A stretch of 64,000 nucleotides of DNA from the NCBI GenBank assembly GCA_038141425.1, contig JAYQIC010000010.1, forward strand, positions 773,136 through 837,135, read 5' to 3'. Shown here piece after piece: positions 1 to 8,980 of the stretch. A program made the position numbers and the translations under genes. A model generated the notes under the pieces. It saw only the letters and a list, made by a program, of their open reading frames with translations. It made no database searches and was not told where the DNA came from. The first letter of the stretch is position 1. Every line of letters begins with the position of its first letter. This DNA is from UBA7985 sp038141425. GTDB taxonomy: Bacteria > Pseudomonadota > Alphaproteobacteria > UBA7985.

Positions 1-234
1 CTCGAAGAGTGTTTCACCAAACTCGACACCACACTGGCCTCGCGCACGTGGGTGATGGGCGAGGAGTTTTCGCTTGCAGACATATCATGGATCCCGCTGC
101 ACCACGTTCTGATCGGCTGTGACTTTCCCTTCGATCAGTACCCGAACATCCAACGCTGGGCCGCAGCCTTCCACGCCAAGCCGAGCTTTCAGGAAGGCGT
201 CCTGAAGTGGTGCCCGGATTTCTCCAAGGTCTGA
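1..234 (+). CDS. Glutathione S-transferase, C-terminal part (cut by window start)
   Basis: The frame is open from the first base to a TGA at 232-234 and gives about 77 residues of the all-helical C-terminal domain of a cytosolic GST. It contains the typical block with EEFSLADISWIPLHH followed by YPNIQRWAAAFHAKPSF. The N-terminal thioredoxin-like glutathione-binding domain lies outside the window, so the subclass cannot be assigned. An aldehyde dehydrogenase starts 45 bases downstream on the same strand and a second GST follows it, which suggests one catabolic operon. The family call is secure; the substrate is unknown. Confidence 0.85.
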   Translation, partial: LEECFTKLDTTLASRTWVMGEEFSLADISWIPLHHVLIGCDFPFDQYPNIQRWAAAFHAKPSFQEGVLKWCPDFSKV

Positions 235-279
235 GGGCCTCTCACGCCTGTCTCAGGCCAGATCAGAAGGGTCACTTCG

Positions 280-1720
280 ATGACTGCTAAAACCGACCTC
301 ATCAGCATGCAGCACTTCATCGGCGGTGAATGGACCGACGCCGAAAACGCCGCAGTCTTTGATGACTTCAACCCCTTGGATGACAGCCTCTACGGGCGAG
401 CCGCCAAGGGAACCGGCGCGGATATCCAGAGCGCCATTGCGGCTGCGCGGGGCGCCTTTCCGGCGTACAAAGCCAGCCTCCCGCTCGAACGGGAACGCTG
501 GCTCCTTCGCGTTGCCGAGCTGATGGAGGAACGCCAGAAAGAACTGGTGGACTGCCTGATCGACGAGATCGGCTCACCCGTGCAGAAGGCCATGTTTGAG
601 TTCAACAAGAGCCTGACCATGGTGCGCGCCGCAGCCGGACGTGTGCCGCTACGTGCGGGGTGAGACGATCCCGTCTGACGCGCCGGGCAAGTTCTCCATG
701 TCTGTGCGGGATCCCCTGGGCGTGGTCGCCGTGATCACGCCGTTCAACGTCCCGCTGATCAAGACCACGCGGCTGGTGTGCAATGCGCTGGCCGTGGGGA
801 ACACGGTGGTTCATCTGCCGTCGGAAATGGCGCCGCACCTGACCCTGCTGTTCGCCCGGATCGTGGCTGACGCCGGGGTGCCGGCCGGGGCCTACAACGT
901 GGTGACGGGGCTGGGGGTCGAGATCGGCGATGATCTGACCAGCAGCCCGGATATCGACTTCGTCTCTTTCACCGGTTCCTCGCTGGTCGGGCAGCACATC
1001 GCCGAGATCTGTGCGCAGAACCGCACGCCGCATACCCTCGAACTCGGCGGCAAGAGCCCGACGGTCATCCTCGCCGACGCCGATCTGGATGCGGTCGTGC
1101 CCATAGCGGCGCGTTCGGTTTTCATGTTTGCCGGACAGGCCTGCATCAGCTCGAGCCGGTTCTACGTCGAGCGCCCGCTCTATGAGGCCTTCGTCGAGCG
1201 CTTCGCGATGGTGGTCGGCAAGGTCGGTATGGGCGACCTGCGCGACCCCGGGACGGTGATCGCGCCGATCATATCCGAGCGCCAGCGCTCGCGGGTGCGG
1301 CACCACATCGAGGACGCACAGAGCAAGGGCGCGAGGGTTGTCGCAGGCGGCGGATGGGAAGGCAATCGCTGCCAGCCGACCCTGCTCACCGACGTCTCCG
1401 AAGAGATGACCGTGTGTCGCGCCGAGACCTTCGGCCCCGTGACCTCGATCTACCCGATCGACAGCTACGAAGAGGGTCTGGAGAAGGCCAACGACACCGA
1501 ATACGGCCTGTCTTCTGCGATCTTCACCAAGGACATCAACAAAGCCATGCACTTTGCCCAGAACATCAACGCGGGCATGTGCCACATCAACGGCTCGACC
1601 ATCCACGACGAGGCCCACGTGCCCTTCGGCGGCAATGGTCAGTCAGGCTCTGGCCGAGAAGGCACCGACGCCGACCTCGAAGCCATGACGCAACTCAAGT
1701 GGATCACCGTGCAACTATGA
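280..1720 (+). CDS. NAD(P)-dependent aldehyde dehydrogenase (frameshifted near 635)
   Basis: Oxidises an aldehyde to the acid with NAD(P)+. The N-terminal ~118 residues are in one frame (280-663) and the rest in the next (641-1720). The family continues across the junction as ...AAAG then MCRYVRGE, so one gene of about 480 residues is broken by a one-base shift. Visible hallmarks are the cofactor-region ITPFNVPL, the glutamate in TLELGGKSP, the catalytic cysteine in GQACISSSR, and a C-terminal GGNGQSGSGREG. The TGA overlaps the next ATG (ATGA, 1717-1720), so translation is probably coupled to the following GST. Placement between two GST genes and beside an SDR suggests a role in oxidising an aldehyde from a catabolic substrate. 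The exact substrate is not readable from sequence. Confidence 0.93.
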
Positions 1721-2537
1721 CTATGACGCTGTACCATCACGGATCGTCGGTTTGCGCCGCCAAGGTCCGGTTTGCCCTCGCGGAAAAGGAAATGCCGTGG
1801 GAGGGCGTCTACATCGACATCCTCAAGGGCGAGCAGTTCGCGCCCGAATACGTCAAACTCAACCCAAAGGCCGTGGTTCCGACCCTCGTGCACGACGATC
1901 TGGTCATCGTCGACAGCACGGTGATCATCGAATACCTCGACGATCTGGCGCCCGGGAACAGCGTGCATCCCACCGATCCCTACGAACGGACGCAGGCCCG
2001 CCTGTGGACCAAAGCGGTGGACGAAGACCTGCACCCGGCGTGCGGGGCTGTCACCTTTGTCTGTTCGCATCGACACACGGTGCTCAAGAACCTCGGCGAG
2101 GAGGGCCTGAAGGAGTTTCTGGCCTCGACCCCGGCGTTTTCGGTGACCGCAGACTGGAAAACCCAGAAAGACGCCTTCACCCGCTACGGCTTTGAAGCCC
2201 CGGGCGCAGCCGACAAAATCCGGCTCTATGATTCCTACCTGCACAAGATGGAAGACGCGCTGGCCGGTGGCGACGACTGGCTGGTCGGCAACAAATTCTC
2301 GATCGCGGATATCGCCATGACCCCTACGTCAATCGGCTGGCGATGATGTCCATGCGGGGCATGTGGGAACGCGGGCGGCTGCCGAACGTGGAAAAGTGGT
2401 TCGCACGTATCGAAGCGCTGCCGAATTTCCAGACCAATCTGATCGACTGGGTGCCAGACCACCTGAAGAACGATCTGCGCGACAATGGAGCCCGGAGCTG
2501 GCCCGAGGTGGCGCGCATCCTCGAAATCGAAATCTGA
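1717..2537 (+). CDS. Glutathione S-transferase, beta-etherase-like (frameshifted near 2324)
   Basis: Full-length GST of about 272 residues. The N-terminal thioredoxin fold begins MTLYHHGSSVCAAKVRFAL, followed by the glutathione-site block NPKAVVPTL and DSTVIIEYLDDL, and the C-terminal helical domain has GNKFSIADIAM. The NP..VPTL and STVI.EYL pattern recalls LigF-type beta-etherase GSTs, but this is only resemblance. The shift lies in a CCCC run at about 2322; restoring one C reads ADIAMTPYVNRLAMMSMRG into the second segment (2343-2537). The start ATG at 1717 overlaps the ALDH stop; an in-frame ATG at 1723 is an alternative. With the adjacent SDR and ALDH, a glutathione-dependent ether or halide cleavage step is plausible. 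Confidence 0.88.
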
Positions 2538-2552
2538 CCCACGGGAGAAAGC

Positions 2553-3303
2553 ATGGGTAGACTCGCAGGAAAGTGGCCGTTGTGACCGGCGCAGCGCAGG
2601 GCATTGGAGCGGTGATGGCGCAGGCCCTGTCTGAGCATGGCGCCAAGGTTCTGGTGACCGACATTCAGGATACAGCCAACGCGGTAAACCGGATCCGGGA
2701 CGCCGGTGGCACCGCCGAGGGCATGAAGGTCGACGTGACCTCCAACGACGACCTCGCCGCGATGGTCGACCGCGCCAAGTCCATGGGCGGCCTCGATATT
2801 ATGGTCAACAACGCCTCGGTGTTTGCAACGATCCAGCCCAAGCCGTTCTTTGAGATCGACGACGATGAGTTCGACCTGATCATGCGGGTCAACACCCGCA
2901 GCGTGCACCAGGTGATGCGCGCCATCACCCCGACCATGCTGCAGGCCGGCGGCGGCAAGGTCATCAATATTGCCTCCGGCACCTTCTATTACGGCCCTCC
3001 CGGGCTGTCGCACTACACCGCCTCAAGGGTGCGGTGATCGCGCTGACCCGCTGCCACGGCCGCGAACTGGGTGAGAAGAACATTCAAGTCAATGCGATTG
3101 CACCCGGCTTGACCGAGAGTGAGGGCCTGCGCGGCAACAGCGGTTTTGACATGGCCCGCGCGCCAACCGTCGCCTCCCGGTCGATCAAGCGGGAAATGGT
3201 GCCCGAGGACTTGCTGGGTACGCTGATCTATCTCGCGTCACCGGACAGTGATTTTGTGACAGGGCAGACGCTCAACGTGGACGGCGGCAAAATCAACCTC
3301 TGA
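2553..3303 (+). CDS. Short-chain dehydrogenase/reductase (two frameshifts)
   Basis: NAD(P)-dependent oxidoreductase of the classical SDR family, about 250 residues. The start ATG at 2553 follows GGGAGAAAGC and reads MGRLAGK before a lost G at about 2571; after it the cofactor motif TGAAQGIG, the NNAS motif and the active-site Ser...Tyr region (INIASGTF, then SHYTAS) are in frame. A lost A at about 3027 destroys the catalytic Lys of YxxxK and moves the rest to another frame (3034-3303), which has QVNAIAPGLTESEG and ends with GQTLNVDGG. Both shifts are at short homopolymers. It sits 16 bases after the GST and 70 before a sulfatase, as expected for an operon. A LigD-like role oxidising a benzylic alcohol is possible but unproven. 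Confidence 0.9.
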
Positions 3304-3373
3304 CCTTGTCGGTTTCCACATGAAGGGGGTTGTTCCCAGGGCCCCCTTTCACCCCTGAATCGCGGACGAAACG

Positions 3374-5012
3374 ATGGCTCGCAAGAACGTACTTTTCATT
3401 ATGTGTGACCAGCTCCGGTACGACTACCTCGGCTGCACCGGGCACCCGAGTATTCGGACGCCCAACATCGATCGGTTGGCGCAGCGCGGTGTGAACTTCG
3501 TCAACTCGACCTGTCAGTCCCCGGTGTGTGGCCCGTCGCGCATGAGCGTTTATACAGGGCGCTATATGTCCTCTAATGGCGCCTCGCAGAACTGGACGCC
3601 CCTGCGCGTGGGTGAAAAGAACATCGGGGACTACCTGAACCCGCTTGGCGTCCGGACCGTGCTCGTCGGCAAGACCCATTCGGTGCCGGACGTGCAGGGC
3701 CTCTCGCACTACGGCGTCGAGATCGACAGCGAGCTGGGCGTTCACCATGCCCACATCGGCTTCGAAGCCTTTGAACGCGATGATGGCATCCATCCCGATA
3801 CGATGGTGAAGCCGAACCTCGCTTACAACGAATATCTCAAGTCCCGCGGTTACGACGAAGACGACAACCCGTGGCACTGGGCGGCGAATTCGGTCGAGAC
3901 CGAGAATGGCGAGGTCCGCTCAGGCTGGTTCAACGACCGCGCCGACCTGCCCGCCCGCGTCAGCGATGAGGAATCCGAGACCCCCTACATGACCCGCCGC
4001 GCCATGGAGTTCCTCGAGCAGGACGACGGCGAAACCCCGTGGCTGCTGCACCTGTCCTACATCAAGCCGCATTGGCCCTACATCGCGCCGGCGCCCTACA
4101 ACGACATGTATTCGGTCGACGATCTGGTGGCGGTAAACCGCAGCGAAGAAGAGCGGGAGAGAGCCAATCCGCTGATGCGGCTGGAAATGGAGAAGGTGGC
4201 GGGCGAGACTTTTCAGCACCGAAGAAGGCCGAAACCGGGTGCTGCCGACCTACATGGGCCTGATCACCCAGATCGACGACCAACTCGGGCTGCTGTTCGA
4301 CTTCATGGAAGCGCGCGGGCTGATGGAAGAGACGCTGATCGTCTTCACCTCCGACCACGGCGACTATATGGGCGATCACTGGATGGGAGACAAAGGGTAC
4401 TTCCATCACCCCTCGGTCCGAGTGCCACTGATCGTCGTCGACCCGCGCCCGGAAGCGGATGCGACCCGCGGCAGCCGGGATGATGCCATGGTTGAACTCG
4501 TGGACCTGATCCCGACCTTCCTCGACTATTTCGATGGCGAGCAGGCGCCCGAACGCCTCGACGGCCGGTCGCTGCAGCCGCGACTGCACGGGCAGGCGAT
4601 TGACTGGCGGACCTACACCATTTGCGAGTATGACTACGCTGGCCAGACCTATCGGGAAGAAACCGGGCGTATGCCGCTGGATTGCCGCTCCTACATGGTC
4701 GCGGACGATGAATGGAAGTACATCCACGCCCCCGGCTTTCCACCCGTGTTGTTTGATCTGGTCAACGACCCGGAAGAACTCATCGACCTGGGGCTGAGCG
4801 ACGCCCACGCTGACCGACGCCAGACCATGCACAACAAGCTGGCCGACTGGGCGCTGCAGTATCGCCAGCGGGTGACGTGGACCGAGGAACGGGCGCAGGA
4901 GATGAGCGGACATGAGGAAGACTTCGGGGTGATCATCGGCTACTGGAACGAAGACAGCGCGATCGGTCGCGACCGGGCCGTGATGCCCGATCGCCGCCCG
5001 AAGAAACGGTAA
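3374..5012 (+). CDS. Sulfatase, formylglycine type (frameshifted near 4211)
   Basis: Type I sulfatase/phosphonate monoester hydrolase superfamily, about 545 residues. The metal-site Asp12 is in MCDQLRYDYLG, the formylglycine motif is C52-G-P-S-R, Lys100 and His102 are in VGKTHS, His lies in YIKPHWPY, and the distal metal ligands are in FTSDHGDYMGDH. The canonical CxPSR indicates that the cysteine can be matured by a formylglycine-generating enzyme; none is seen in this window. The shift is a TTTT run at about 4208-4211; removing one T reads FSTEEGRNRVLPTYMG. There is no signal peptide, so it probably acts in the cytoplasm, after uptake. It is followed by a TRAP importer and a second sulfatase, which suggests use of a sulfate ester. 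Confidence 0.92.
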
Positions 5013-5117
5013 AGGACTCTGCTCAGGCTTCACCAGCCACCGCGGCAACCGCACGCGACGCCTGAAGGTTCGGAAGCACCGGGCCAGTCCTTGGGGAGAG
5101 ATCAGGGCGATCTGCGT

Positions 5118-5295
5118 GGGTTTGGATAAACCCTTAACTGGATCCCATTAATGGATTTCGCCAGGAAAATCGATTATTCCTGCTTTTTCTTGACTTTGGG
5201 ATCCCTAAAGAGGCCAAATTCGGGCTTGGATGCTCAAAAATCATCATAAATCATCGATTGATGACCAAAAGCGTGACTAGTCATATATGTTCGGT
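5118..5295. promoter_or_regulatory. Operator/promoter region upstream of the TRAP genes with several dyads
   Basis: The 333-base gap between the sulfatase and the TAXI gene is AT-rich relative to its surroundings and holds perfect dyads: GGGTTT-N4-AAACCC (5118-5133), CCATTAATGG (5145-5154) and TGACTAGTCA (5274-5283), plus TCATC-N4-GATGA around 5250-5265. The last two lie just upstream of the TAXI start, where a repressor or activator would bind. No convincing -35/-10 or sigma54 promoter was found. The binding protein is unknown; the nearby AcoR-like regulator is one candidate. Confidence 0.4.
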
Positions 5296-5345
5296 CATGT
5301 TATTCCTATTCGAAAGTTAATCGTCACCGAGCAAGGGAGGAAAAG

Positions 5346-6402
5346 ATGCTCAGGACACTCCGGATGGCAGCAATCGCTGCCGCAGCTACCCTTACCGCCG
5401 CACCTGCGATGGCGCAGGTCAACCTGGTCGCCCATGCCGCTGGCGCTGGGACGGCCGGCGGATTGCCGCAACGGGTCTGGTTGAATTTGCCGCCGAAGCA
5501 GGCGTCGCCAACATTCAGCTAAAGGACGGTCAAACCGGCGCCAAGTACATTCCAGCGCTCGGGGAAGGCAAGATCGACATCGCCGGTGCACCGCACCATG
5601 TGCCGTTCCTGCTGGGTCGTGCCGCAGGTCCATTCGGTTCCGTCGGCAAGGAAAAGGGTGCTGAAATGGCAGCCAAGATCCAGCTGCTCTACCCCTACAC
5701 CTTCAGCGTTTTCTACATGTACGGCTTCAGCTCGACGGGCATCTCCAGCTGGGATGACCTGAAGGGCAAGAAGGTCCTGCAGGGTCCACCAAAGGGCAGC
5801 ATGCCGCGCAACTCTCAGGCGCTGGTGCAGCTCACCAGCAGGCCTGAAAGCGGGCGAGGACTACGAGTCCGTTACCGTCAGCATGAACCAGCTTGCCAAC
5901 GCCCTGATCGACGGCACGGCTGATGTTGCCGTGATCCCGGGGACCTTCCCCGGCCCACGGGAGAGCCAGGTTGGTGCCGCTGGTTCGGCAACCGCAGTCT
6001 CGCTTCCCTAAGGCCATGTTCGAAAGCGAGACTTCATCCAAGCTGCTGAACAACGTCGGTGCGGCGCCATTTACCGCGCCTGTGGCTGAAATTCAGGCCG
6101 CACTGGGCAGCAATTGGACCGTTATTTCCGAAGACGACACCTTCCGCGGCATGTCCATGGTTGGTGGTGACTACGTCAACGTCGATATGGATGAAGAAGT
6201 CGCCTACCAACTGACCAAGGCGCACATCGACAACCTCGATGCGCTGATGGCCAAGGCACCGTTCATGGCGGCGCTTAATTTCGGCAAAATTGATGCGTCG
6301 GTTGCTGGTCTTTGCGGCAAGAACCCCATGGTCTTCCACCGCGGCGCAGTCCGCGCCTGGGAAGAAGCAGGTTACGACGTGCCAGACTGTGCAAAGCCAT
6401 AA
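5346..6402 (+). CDS. TAXI-family TRAP transporter substrate-binding protein (three frameshifts)
   Basis: Periplasmic binding protein for a TRAP importer, about 350 residues. ATG 5346 follows the ribosome site GGGAGGAAAAG and begins a signal peptide (LRTLRMAAIAAAATLTAAP, then AMA before the mature protein). The TAXI pattern is visible once frames are joined: NIQLKDGQTGAKYIPAL, a GAPHHVPFLLGR block, WDDLKGKKVLQGPPKGS, then NALIDGTADVAVIPGTFPGP and a C-terminal half at about 6008-6402 ending CGKNPMVFHRGAVRAWEEAGY. Shifts fall near 5463, 5838 and 6008. The fused permease follows after a strong hairpin. TAXI systems are known for carboxylates and amino acids; the substrate here is unknown, but the flanking sulfatases suggest an organic sulfate or its product. 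Confidence 0.85.
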
Positions 6403-6420
6403 AGGCTCTAGCACGTCATT

Positions 6421-6450
6421 TGTGGGCGGCGGGATCTCCGGCCGCCCACA
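6421..6450 (+). terminator. Intercistronic hairpin between TAXI and TRAP permease genes
   Basis: Perfect 10-bp stem TGTGGGCGGC / GCCGCCCACA with a 10-base loop, located 19 bases after the TAXI stop and 60 before the permease start. There is no immediate T-run, so it is better read as an mRNA-stabilising or partial-termination hairpin that keeps the binding protein in excess over the permease than as a full terminator. Confidence 0.6.
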
Positions 6451-6510
6451 CCTTCCCGAATTCCCCTTTTTCAATTCATTCCAATCCATACCAACGCCAA
6501 GTGAATCAAA

Positions 6511-8921
6511 ATGTCGGACGAGCAGAAAACGGCGCCAGAGAGCGAAAATGAAGCCAAGTCCTTTATCGGGACGGTTGTCTTCTGGTTAGGCTTAATTCTG
6601 GTCCTCGTCGGCCTGATCAACGTGACTCCGGGCATCCCTGGCTGGGATGACCTGTGGAAGTCCATGACGGGCAATCAGTTTTTCAGGGTGCGCCGGTTCG
6701 AAACCGAGATGCTGTACCCACTTGTCTTTTTCCTGATGATGCTGATCGTCGCGCTCAAGCACTCGCTATGGCGCTCCTGGGTGGATCGCGTGCGATGGCA
6801 GCGGATCATTGGCCTGATGCTCGACATCGCTCTGGTAACCGCCGCGGCAGCGCTTTCGGTCACTTACATGATCGAGATCGAGGCCATCTGTCTGCTGGAC
6901 GTGATCACCGGCGACCGCGAACGTATGATCGCCGAGGCGCTGCAGGGCGAAATTGACTTTGCCGAGCTCGCCGGCCTACCTGTCCCGGATACGGTTGAAG
7001 ACCCCTTCTGCCTGAACACCACGGCCGGGCTGTTGCGGCTGATCGTGTTCCTCTGCGTTGTGGTGTTCCTGCTCTACAACGTCAAGGTCTGGGGCCTGCC
7101 GCTGGTTCTGATCTCGATCATCGTCTCCATCTACACGCTGGCGACGATCCTCAACTGGTACTTCTTCGGCGCTGACGGTCAGAACAAATACCTGATGACC
7201 ATCCTCAGCAGTGAAGAACCACGAAGCCTCGCTGCGGGCTACGAGGTCTTCCACGACGCGCTGGTTAACCACTCCGCCGGCTTCTTCGGGCGGTTCATGA
7301 ACGTCCTCATGCTGATGGTCTTCCCCTACATCGTGCTCGGCAGCCTGTTCGGGCGCTGCGCCGGGGGACAGGCGCTGATCAAGCTGGCGTTCCTGCTCAC
7401 CCGTAACCTGCGCGGCGGACCGGCCCACGCGGCGGTCTTCTCTTCGGCCATGTTCGGCACAATTACCGGCGGGCCTGTGGTCAACGTGCTCTCAACCGGG
7501 GTGCTGACCATCCCGATGATGCTCAAGCGCGGGTTCTCCCGCGTCTTTGCCGGCGGCGTTGAAGCCGCGGCCTCGTCCGGTGGCTCGATCATGCCACCGA
7601 TCCTCGGTGTGGCCGCCTTTGTGATGGCAGCGCTTACCGGGGTCGCCTACCGCGAGATTGTCATCGCGGCGATCGTTCCTGCCGTGCTTTACTTCTTCTG
7701 CCTGTTCCTCTCGGTTATCTTCCAGTCGAGGAAGCAGAAGATCGGCGCAGTCGGCAAAATCACCGAAGAAATGCGGCTCAACCGTTCGGACTGGCTGCAC
7801 CTGACCCAAGTGCTCGGGCCGGTGTTGCTGATCCTCGTCCTGCTGCTGACGCCCAAGGACAGCGTCGGCTGTAGCTGGTACTCCATCGCCATGGGTGCGG
7901 AGGTCATTCGCGAAGCCGGTTCCTGCCGCGTCGTCTCCCTGCCCTGGCTGCCACAAGCGATTCAGAACGCAGCCGGTGATGCCGGTGCTGCCGGTTGGTG
8001 GGCTGTGGTCCTGCTGACCGTTCTGATGTTCGTCGACCGGACTTTCCGCCAGAACCCAGGCAAAATCCTCGGCGCGCTTGCCGCCGCCGGGGTGAGCATC
8101 GCCACGCTCTACCTGATGTTCCTCGCCGTGACCGTGATCGACGTCAGCCTGACCCTTACGGCATTCTCCAAGTTCCTGTCTGTAGATGTCCTGACCTTCC
8201 TGCGCGCTTTCGATATCGGTAGCGGCTCGGTCTGGTTTGTGCTGCTGGCCCTGCTGCTTACCATGATGCTGGCGGTGGTGCTGGGCATGGGCATGCCAGC
8301 GGTGCCAGCCTATATCAACGTGGCGTTGCTGCTCGGCCCGATGCTGGTCGGTCTGGGTCTGTCGACGCTGACCTCGCACATGTTCATCTTCTACTTTGCC
8401 GTCGCCTCTGCGATTACGCCGCCAGTGGCACTGGCTGCCTTTGCCGCAGCGACCATCACCAAGGCCGACCCCATGCAAGACCGGGCTTTCAGCGGTTCGT
8501 TCCGGCATCGTGATCTTCACCATTCCGTTTGTGTTCGCGATTTACCCCGAGCTGCTGCTCATCGATAAAGCCGTGATGGATCCGAAGGTGCCGGGGCATG
8601 TTCCTCGAAGGATATAACGGCAAATCCAGTATCAGGCACTCGCCCTGCTGCTGATCCGGGTGATCCTCGCCATGTACTTCGTTTCGAGCTCTCTGGCGGG
8701 CTACGACGCGCGGGCACTCAGCCCGGTTGAAATCGGCTTGCGTCTGGTGGTCGCTGCCCTGATCCTGTTCAAGCCATTCGCAGTCTATGGCCCGGCGGTG
8801 CTGGCCTGGTTCGCGATCATGGCGGTACACTACGTCCGCGCCCGGCGCGACGGCGACGATGGTGAAGGCCGCGATGAGCGATGCCAAAGCAGAGGGCGAA
8901 CCGGCACCGGCCAGCGCCTGA
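6511..8921 (+). CDS. TRAP transporter fused permease (DctQ-DctM type, several frameshifts)
   Basis: Membrane component of the TAXI-TRAP system, about 800 residues with many hydrophobic segments. The N-terminal part (to about residue 230) is the small-subunit-like module; the large module shows the diagnostic blocks MFGTITGGPVVNVLSTG, IPMMLKRGFS and EAAASSGGSIMPPILG. The main frame runs 6511 to about 8480, the next carries AVRSGIVIFTIPFVFAIYPELL, a short third-frame stretch around 8594-8626 reads GMFLEGYNG, and the last (to about 8863) holds two more membrane helices before a final shift to MVKAAMSDAKAEG and a TGA at 8921. That C-terminal extension is usual for 4TM/12TM fusions. It imports its substrate by ion gradient together with the upstream binding protein. 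Confidence 0.85.
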
Positions 8922-8980
8922 TCCACAGCCGGGCCGGCGTTGCACGGCCGGGCTCGTCGAGAAAGAGGGAGATCGAGGCG

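Noticed and set aside
602..1618. Long minus-strand open frame of 338 residues opposite the aldehyde dehydrogenase
   Set aside because: Low-complexity, His/Arg-rich shadow of a well-supported + strand gene; no family features.
5196..5215. GG-N10-GC pattern resembling a sigma54 promoter upstream of the TAXI gene
   Set aside because: Only the GG/GC pairs match; flanking bases differ from TGGCAC...TTGC, and the local activator lacks GAFTGA.
7492..8523. Minus-strand open frame of 343 residues opposite the TRAP permease
   Set aside because: Gln/His/Arg-rich antisense shadow of membrane codons; no start signal.
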